Origin: Betaproteobacteria bacterium
GTDB lineage: Bacteria; Pseudomonadota; Gammaproteobacteria; Burkholderiales; SG8-39
Direction of reading: 5' to 3'
Length of the DNA: 10,154 nt
Assembly: GCA_019245555.1 (NCBI GenBank)
Contig: JAFARH010000298.1
Location: 1 to 10,154, forward strand
Shown: piece after piece, positions 5,253 to 10,154 of the stretch
Numbering within the stretch: the first letter of the stretch is position 1
Layout of the letters: the number at the start of each line of letters is the position of its first letter
Program-made: the position numbers and the translations under genes
Notes under the pieces: generated by a model
Seen by the model: only the letters and a program-made list of their open reading frames with translations
Told to the model about the DNA's origin: nothing
Databases searched by the model: none

Positions 5253-7628
5253 GTGCCGCATCGAACTATTCGATGGTTGTTGATCGCCGTATTTGTTTTC
5301 GGCGGGACGATCGCTGGCGGTTACTTCTATCTACGCCTTTCGCTGCCGCAGGTTAGCGGCGAAGTCGAAGTAGCAGGCATCGATGGTGCAGTGGAAATCC
5401 TGCGCGACGCGAATGGAATCCCGCACATCTTTGCGCGCTCGGAGCGCGATGTGCAGTTCGCGCTCGGCTTCGTCCACGCGCAGGATCGCCTGTGGCAACT
5501 CGAGATGAATCGACGCATCGCGTCCGGCCGCCTTGCGGAGATTCTCGGGCCGGCGGCGCTCGACACCGATCGTTTCCTGCGCACGCTCGGCATCCGGCGC
5601 GTCGCTGAAGCAAATCTTCTTCGGCTGGACGCCGACAGCAAGAAGCTCCTTTCCGCCTACGCCGCCGGCGTGAATTCGTTTCTCCGCACGAAGCCGGTGC
5701 TGCCGCTCGAATTCTGGATCCTTGGCGTGCAGCCAGAACCTTGGAGCGAAGTCGACACCGCGGCGTGGGCCAAGATGATGTCCTGGGATCTGGGCGGCAA
5801 TTGGCGCAGCGAGTTGCTGAGGCTGCAACTTGCTCCGCGTCTCGCGACGTCGATGATCCAGGAATTTTTCCCGCCCTACCCGGGCGACGAACAGCCGAAG
5901 CTGCCCAATCTGCGCGATTTTTACCGACTGCTAGAGAAGGAGCCGGCGCAAATTTCCCTCCTGGACTCCCTCGGCGGCGCGTCCAACAGCTGGGTGGTCT
6001 CCGGTACGCGCACGGCGAGCGGTAAGCCACTGCTCGCGAACGACCCGCATCTCGGATTGAGCGCACCGAACATCTGGTATTTCGCTCACCTGCATGCGCC
6101 GGGGCTCGAACAGATTGGCGCGACGCTGCCCGGTGTGCCGGGGGTCATCCTCGGGCGGAATGACCGAATCGCCTGGAGTGCGACCAACACCGGCCCGGAT
6201 GTGCAGGATCTCTATCTCGAAAAACTCGACGGCGCCGGCGGCTATGTCGCGCCGGACGGCCATCGGCCGTTCAGGGTCGTGCACGAAACGATCAAGATCA
6301 ACGGAACGCCAGACGTCGAGCTTAATGTGCGCATTTCGCGGCACGGCCCGATCATCAGCGATGTCTTGCAGCGCGCGCTCGACGCCACGCCTCGCGGCCA
6401 TGCCCTCGCCCTCGCCTGGACCGCGTTGGACGAAGACGATGTTTCGCTCGGCGCATTTCTCAAGCTGGCGCGCGCGAGGAACTGGAAAGAGTTCGTCGAT
6501 GCCACCCGCTCGCTCAGCGTGCCGCAGCAGAATCTGAGCTACGCCGATGTCGACGGCAACATCGGCTTCATCGCGCCGGCAAAGATTCCCATCCGCAAAC
6601 GCGAGAACGATCTACATGGGCTTGCACCAGCGCCGGGGTGGGACGCGCGCTACGACTGGGCGGGATTCGTTCCGTTCGACGAGCTGCCGCACGCGTTCAA
6701 TCCGCCGAGCGGAAAGATCGTGACTGCCAACCACAAGGTCGTGCCGCCGGGGTATCGCTACGCCATCACTTTTGAATGGGATGTACCCTACCGCGCCAGT
6801 CGCATCGACGAACTCGTCGAGAGCGTGAGGAAGCACGACCGCTCGAGCTTTGAGCGCATGCAGGCCGATGTCGTATCGTTCGCGGCACGTGCGCTCTTGC
6901 CACGCATGGTGGCAATCCAGGGCAGCAGCGCCGAAGCCAGCGAAGTCCTCAAGTGGCTCGCCACCTGGGACGGCGCCATGTCGGCGGATCGACCAGAACC
7001 GCTCATCTACACGGCGTGGATCCGCGAGCTGGACCGCGCTATATATGCAGATGAGCTCGGACCGCTGTTTCGCGGCGCGTGGCACTCGCGGTCGCTCTTC
7101 CTCGATGACGTGCTGTCAGACCGGAATGCCGAGTCACGGTGGTGCGATGACATCAACACGCCGCGCCTCGAGACCTGCGATGAAATTCTTGCGACCTCCC
7201 TCGAAAAGGCGCTGCAGGATTTGCGCAAGCGTTATGGCAAGGACGCCAACACCTGGAAATGGGGCCAGGCTCATGAGGCGCGGCTGCGACACCGGCCGTT
7301 CTCGCGCAGTGCCTGGCTGCGCGGCTACTTCGACATCACGGCCCCCAGCCCGGGCGATGGCTACACGATCAACCGCGGCGATATGGACTTCAGCGACGAG
7401 TCCGAGCCGTTTTCCAACCGGCACGCATCGAGCCTGCGTGCGATCTACGATCTCGGCGATCCGGAGGCTTCGCGTTTCATCATGCCGGGTGGGCAGTCGG
7501 GCAACCCGTTCTCGCCGCATCACCACGACCTGATGCCGCTCTGGGCGCGCGGCGACTATGTGCCGATGACGACCGATCGCGCGAAGCTCGAAGGCGCGCA
7601 GCGCCTCGTGTTGAAGCCTGCGAGCTAG
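5253..7628 (+). CDS. Penicillin acylase family protein (Ntn hydrolase), membrane-anchored
   Basis: The 791-residue precursor has one N-terminal hydrophobic segment (about residues 6-24, no lipobox) that should export it and anchor it in the inner membrane facing the periplasm. Family proteins cleave themselves into alpha and beta chains and hydrolyse amide bonds of acylated amines. The cleavage site is GGA|SNSWVVSG, with S244 as new beta-chain N-terminal nucleophile. Counting from it, H266 is beta-23 (NDPHLG) as in cephalosporin acylases; D316 and D319 are beta-73 and beta-76, the calcium ligands of penicillin G acylase; N493 (TANHKV) is the likely oxyanion asparagine. The family motif NRRIASGRLAEILG (86-99) is present. 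The GTG at 5253 is the only start upstream of the anchor; an in-frame TGA stands at 5223 and no strong ribosome site is seen. The substrate (beta-lactam, acyl-homoserine lactone, lipopeptide or other amide) cannot be told. Confidence 0.9.
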   Translation: MPHRTIRWLLIAVFVFGGTIAGGYFYLRLSLPQVSGEVEVAGIDGAVEILRDANGIPHIFARSERDVQFALGFVHAQDRLWQLEMNRRIASGRLAEILGPAALDTDRFLRTLGIRRVAEANLLRLDADSKKLLSAYAAGVNSFLRTKPVLPLEFWILGVQPEPWSEVDTAAWAKMMSWDLGGNWRSELLRLQLAPRLATSMIQEFFPPYPGDEQPKLPNLRDFYRLLEKEPAQISLLDSLGGASNSWVVSGTRTASGKPLLANDPHLGLSAPNIWYFAHLHAPGLEQIGATLPGVPGVILGRNDRIAWSATNTGPDVQDLYLEKLDGAGGYVAPDGHRPFRVVHETIKINGTPDVELNVRISRHGPIISDVLQRALDATPRGHALALAWTALDEDDVSLGAFLKLARARNWKEFVDATRSLSVPQQNLSYADVDGNIGFIAPAKIPIRKRENDLHGLAPAPGWDARYDWAGFVPFDELPHAFNPPSGKIVTANHKVVPPGYRYAITFEWDVPYRASRIDELVESVRKHDRSSFERMQADVVSFAARALLPRMVAIQGSSAEASEVLKWLATWDGAMSADRPEPLIYTAWIRELDRAIYADELGPLFRGAWHSRSLFLDDVLSDRNAESRWCDDINTPRLETCDEILATSLEKALQDLRKRYGKDANTWKWGQAHEARLRHRPFSRSAWLRGYFDITAPSPGDGYTINRGDMDFSDESEPFSNRHASSLRAIYDLGDPEASRFIMPGGQSGNPFSPHHHDLMPLWARGDYVPMTTDRAKLEGAQRLVLKPAS

Positions 7629-9295
7629 GCGGCCTTTTTCTCGTCGCGCAGCGCGCGACGAAGGATCTTGCCGACGTTGGTTTTCGGCAGCTCGGTGCGG
7701 AATTCGACGTACTTAGGCCGCTTGTAGCCGGTGAGCTCTTTCTTGCAGTGCTCGAGCACGTCCTGCTCGGTGAGCTGCGGGTCCTTCTTCACTACGTAGA
7801 CCTTCGGCACCTCGCCCGAATGCTCGTCAGGTACGCCGACGACCGCACACTCGAGCACGCCCGGCAACATGGAGACGACCTGCTCGATTTCGTTCGGGAA
7901 CACCTTGAATCCCGACACGACGATCATGTCCTTCTTGCGGTCGACGATGCGGATGAAACCTTTCGGGTCCATCACGCCGATGTCGCCGGTATGGAGGTAG
8001 CCGTCGGCGCCGAGCACCTTCGCGGTCTCGTCGGGTTTCTGCCAATAGCCGGCCATCACCTGCGGCCCCTTGATGCAGATCTCGCCGGACTCGCCGAGCG
8101 GCACCGCCTTGTCGTTGTCGTCGCGCAGCTCGATATCCGTTGACGGCATCGGCAGGCCAATGGCGCCGCTGTATTCCTTCATATCGAGCGGGTTGGCAGT
8201 CGCTGCGGGCGCGGTCTCAGTAAGACCGTAGCCTTCGATCAGCGTGGTCCCCGTAATCTGCTTCCAGCGATCGGCCACTACCTTCTGCACCGCCATGCCG
8301 CCACCGAGCGCGAACTTGAGCGCCGAGAAATCGAGCTTGGCGAAGTCGGCATTGTTGAGTAGCGCATTGAAGAGCGTGTTGACGCCGCTAATCATGGTGA
8401 AGCGATGCTTGGCGAGCTCCTTGACGAAACCGGGAATGTCTCGCGGGTTGGTGATCAGGATGTTTTCGCCGCCCACCGTCATCATGTTGAGGCAGTTCAC
8501 CGTCAGCGAAAAGATGTGATAGAGCGGCAGCGCCGTGATGATCACCGGTCGCTCGTCGCCGGCGATGCCTGACGCGAGCCACGTCTTGTACTGCAAGAGC
8601 GCCGCGATAACGTTGCGGTGAAGAAGCATCGCGCCCTTCGAAACGCCGGTCGTGCCGCCGGTGTACTGCAGGAACGCCAGGTCGTCGCGGCCCAGGAGCG
8701 GCGTGACGAGCTTCGCGCCCGAGCCTTCGGCGAGCGCCTGCTTGAAGCTCACGGCGCCGGGCAGGTCGTAGGCCGGCACCATCTTCTTCACCTTGCGCAC
8801 GACCAGATTCACCAGCAGGCCCTTCAGGCCCAGCATCTCGCCGAGCGAAGTGACGACGACGTGCTTGAGCGGCGTGCGTGCACGCACTTGCTGGAGCACA
8901 TTCGCAAAGTTCTCGAGAACAACGATCACTTCTGCGCCAGCGTCGTTGACCTGGTGCTCGAGCTCGCGCGCGGTGTAGAGCGGGTTGACGTTCACTACGA
9001 CGCAGCCGGCGCGCAGCGTGCCGAACATCGCGATCGGGTACTGCAGGCAGTTCGGCATCATGATCGCGACGCGCGCGCCTTTGGCGAGGCCTTTCGATTG
9101 CAGCCACGCTCCGAAATTGCGCGACATGGTGTCGAGCTCTCCGAAGCTGAGCGTCTTGCCCATGTTGGTGAAAGCCGGGCGATCGCCGTAGGCGCGGATA
9201 CTTTTCTCGAAAAGCTCGACGAGTGAGCTGTACTGATTGACGTCGATCTGCGTCGGCACGCCGGGCGGATAACTCTTCAACCAGATGCGCTCCAT
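7625..9295 (-). CDS. fadD: Long-chain fatty acid--CoA ligase
   Basis: The 556-residue ATP-dependent acyl-CoA synthetase activates free fatty acids for beta-oxidation at the inner face of the membrane. It is alike to E. coli FadD along its whole length, starting with WLKSYPPGVPTQI. Visible signatures are the P-loop YTGGTTGVSKGAM (211-223), TALPLYHIF (254-262), NPRDIPGFVKELAKH (283-297), GYGLTE (355-360), the fatty-acyl-CoA synthetase motif around DGYLHTGDIG to VDRKKDMI (431-458), and the catalytic lysine K543 in NVGKILRR. Chain-length preference is not certain from sequence. The ATG at 9295-9293 follows a very strong ribosome site. It begins 9 bp after the MFS gene and is probably cotranscribed with it. 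Its TAG and that of the convergent acylase gene are the same CTAG (7625-7628). Confidence 0.95.
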   Translation of the reverse strand: MERIWLKSYPPGVPTQIDVNQYSSLVELFEKSIRAYGDRPAFTNMGKTLSFGELDTMSRNFGAWLQSKGLAKGARVAIMMPNCLQYPIAMFGTLRAGCVVVNVNPLYTARELEHQVNDAGAEVIVVLENFANVLQQVRARTPLKHVVVTSLGEMLGLKGLLVNLVVRKVKKMVPAYDLPGAVSFKQALAEGSGAKLVTPLLGRDDLAFLQYTGGTTGVSKGAMLLHRNVIAALLQYKTWLASGIAGDERPVIITALPLYHIFSLTVNCLNMMTVGGENILITNPRDIPGFVKELAKHRFTMISGVNTLFNALLNNADFAKLDFSALKFALGGGMAVQKVVADRWKQITGTTLIEGYGLTETAPAATANPLDMKEYSGAIGLPMPSTDIELRDDNDKAVPLGESGEICIKGPQVMAGYWQKPDETAKVLGADGYLHTGDIGVMDPKGFIRIVDRKKDMIVVSGFKVFPNEIEQVVSMLPGVLECAVVGVPDEHSGEVPKVYVVKKDPQLTEQDVLEHCKKELTGYKRPKYVEFRTELPKTNVGKILRRALRDEKKAA

Positions 9296-9298
9296 GGG

Positions 9299-9306
9299 CT
9301 CCTCCT
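9299..9306 (-). promoter_or_regulatory. Strong ribosome binding site of fadD
   Basis: Minus-strand AGGAGGAG lies 3 bases before the fadD ATG (core AGGAGG 5 bases before it). It overlaps the TAG stop (9307-9305) of the MFS gene, so ribosomes finishing the transporter are delivered at the fadD start. It is by far the best Shine-Dalgarno match in the window. Confidence 0.85.
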
Positions 9307-10154
9307 AGCCTTTGCGGTGGATTCTAGCCACCAACGGCGCGGCGAGGCATCCCGCGCCTATGGCGGCATAGGCAGCGATCCACGCCATTGCGCTCGCGGC
9401 GCCGCCGGCCAAGTCGAGCGCCGTGCCGAAGACGACGGGCCCCAGCAAGCCGCCGGCGAACCCCGTCAACGAATAGAGTCCCATCGCTGCGCCGCGCAAC
9501 TCCGTGGGTGCCGCGCCGACCAGGCCCGCAGTCAGCGTGCCGGACTCCGCCATGACAAGCATCGAATAGCCGACGAGGAGCGCGAGCACGAGCGCCCAGT
9601 GCCAAGGGGCCGCGGCGGCGAGGATGAGGCCGCTCGACCCTGAAGACGCCATCACGATCAATATCCAGCGGCGCCGCCCGATGCGCAGCGCGACTTCGTT
9701 GCCAAGGATCGAAGCGGGCACCGCGAGCAGGTTGACCACCGCCGCGATCACCGGTCCTGACCATGGATACGAATCGCCGTGGTGAAGGCTCGCTGAGAAC
9801 GCGAGGAACGCCACCATCCAGGCGCGCGAGCCGAAGAGCTCGAGGCAATGCGCCATGTAGCCGAGTGTGTAGCCCGCGCTCGCCCGGTCCTCGAGCACCT
9901 GCCGCCACGCGGCGACCGGAAAAAGGCTTCGCAGAGTAAATCGCACACCTCCCGGCGCTGGCTTCGGCTGCAGCGCATAGACCAAAGCTCCTGCGATGAC
10001 CGGCCCCGCCCCACTGACGAGAAACGCGGCACTCGGGCCATGGCTGGCCGCAATGAACCCGGCCGTCGCGTAGGAAAGGGCGGTGCCGATGCCAAAGAAC
10101 GATGTGTAGAAGGCGATGTAGCGGCTCTGGTGGGGACCAGAAATGCGGTCGGAC
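9305..10154 (-). CDS. MFS transporter, partial (C-terminal part)
   Basis: The reading frame is open to the right edge, giving 282 residues; the N-terminal part is outside. I translated the region right of 9985 by hand: it reads RISGPHQSRYIAFYTSFFGI, then GTALSYATAGFIAASHGPSA and FLVSGAGPVIAGALVYALQP, fitting the second half of the N-terminal six-helix bundle. A basic cytoplasmic loop follows (KPAPGG to WRQVLEDRAS), then the C-terminal bundle, including an MFS motif-A-like loop (LGNEVALRIGRRRWIL) and helices ending LAAPLVARIHRKG. It is an inner-membrane secondary transporter of PF07690; substrate unknown. It precedes fadD by 9 bp, so uptake of a carboxylic acid is possible but unproven. The apparent first start at 9985 is only an internal TTG. 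Confidence 0.88.
   Translation of the reverse strand, partial: SDRISGPHQSRYIAFYTSFFGIGTALSYATAGFIAASHGPSAAFLVSGAGPVIAGALVYALQPKPAPGGVRFTLRSLFPVAAWRQVLEDRASAGYTLGYMAHCLELFGSRAWMVAFLAFSASLHHGDSYPWSGPVIAAVVNLLAVPASILGNEVALRIGRRRWILIVMASSGSSGLILAAAAPWHWALVLALLVGYSMLVMAESGTLTAGLVGAAPTELRGAAMGLYSLTGFAGGLLGPVVFGTALDLAGGAASAMAWIAAYAAIGAGCLAAPLVARIHRKG

Noticed and set aside
6850-7533. A 227-residue plus-strand frame inside the acylase gene
   Set aside because: Its composition is dominated by R, S, A and T, it has no ribosome site, and the acylase frame is conserved through the whole stretch.
7600-7660. A bidirectional intrinsic terminator between the acylase gene and fadD
   Set aside because: There is no non-coding space and no clear GC stem followed by a U tract; the short GGCC/T-run segment at 7629-7640 is fadD coding sequence (alanine and lysine codons).
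8388-9107. A 239-residue minus-strand frame inside fadD, and a 202-residue plus-strand frame at 8618-9226
   Set aside because: Both are off-frame readings of fadD, whose own frame matches E. coli FadD end to end.
9983-9985. Position 9985 as the true start of the transporter
   Set aside because: The codon is TTG and the frame upstream encodes membrane helices typical of the family, so the gene continues past the edge.
9748-10095. A 115-residue minus-strand frame at the right edge
   Set aside because: It is out of frame with the MFS transporter, whose frame stays open and hydrophobic to position 10154; the competing frame is serine/arginine-rich.
1-10154. tRNA or rRNA genes, CRISPR repeats, transposases, prophage or defence genes
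   Set aside because: None was found. All long stretches are accounted for by the eight genes listed, and composition looks even across the window with no sign of recent transfer.

Overview
The window is a densely packed stretch of high-G+C bacterial chromosome. About 138 of 10154 bases lie outside the genes called here. It most likely comes from a betaproteobacterium (Burkholderiales-like). The clues are a sulfite reductase of the CysI2/PA1838 type followed by a DUF934 gene and cysH, a CysB regulator with the full enteric-type residue numbering, and an intracellular PHB depolymerase that lines up closely with Ralstonia eutropha PhaZa1. The taxon is inferred from remembered family sequences, not from a search.

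Left region (1-4027) is assimilatory sulfur metabolism. A leftward operon reads tauE/safE-family permease, then sulfite reductase hemoprotein (cysI), a DUF934 protein, and cysH, which runs off the left edge. Its genes are 1 bp apart or overlap. It is divergent from cysB, and the 78-bp spacer carries a -10-like box for the operon, a TGTTA direct repeat and a perfect TTATTC-N7-GAATAA dyad. These are good candidates for CysB binding sites. Together the genes would reduce activated sulfate to sulfite (CysH) and sulfite to sulfide (CysI), with the permease moving a sulfur oxyanion or organosulfonate-derived anion.

Middle and right region (4015-10154) concerns polymer, acyl and fatty-acid metabolism. 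A leftward intracellular PHA depolymerase (phaZ) converges on cysB with a 13-bp overlap. It is divergent, across 50 bp, from a rightward membrane-anchored Ntn-hydrolase of the penicillin acylase family. That acylase converges on a leftward fadD-type acyl-CoA synthetase, and the two genes share a single CTAG as both stop codons. fadD sits 9 bp downstream of an MFS transporter gene that enters from the right edge, and its strong Shine-Dalgarno sequence overlaps the transporter's stop codon.

No tRNA, rRNA, CRISPR array, insertion sequence, phage gene or obvious intrinsic terminator was seen. Nothing here amounts to an undescribed system. The most useful leads are the cys divergent control region, the short DUF934 protein with its long overlap with cysI, and the uncharacterised acylase placed between phaZ and fadD.
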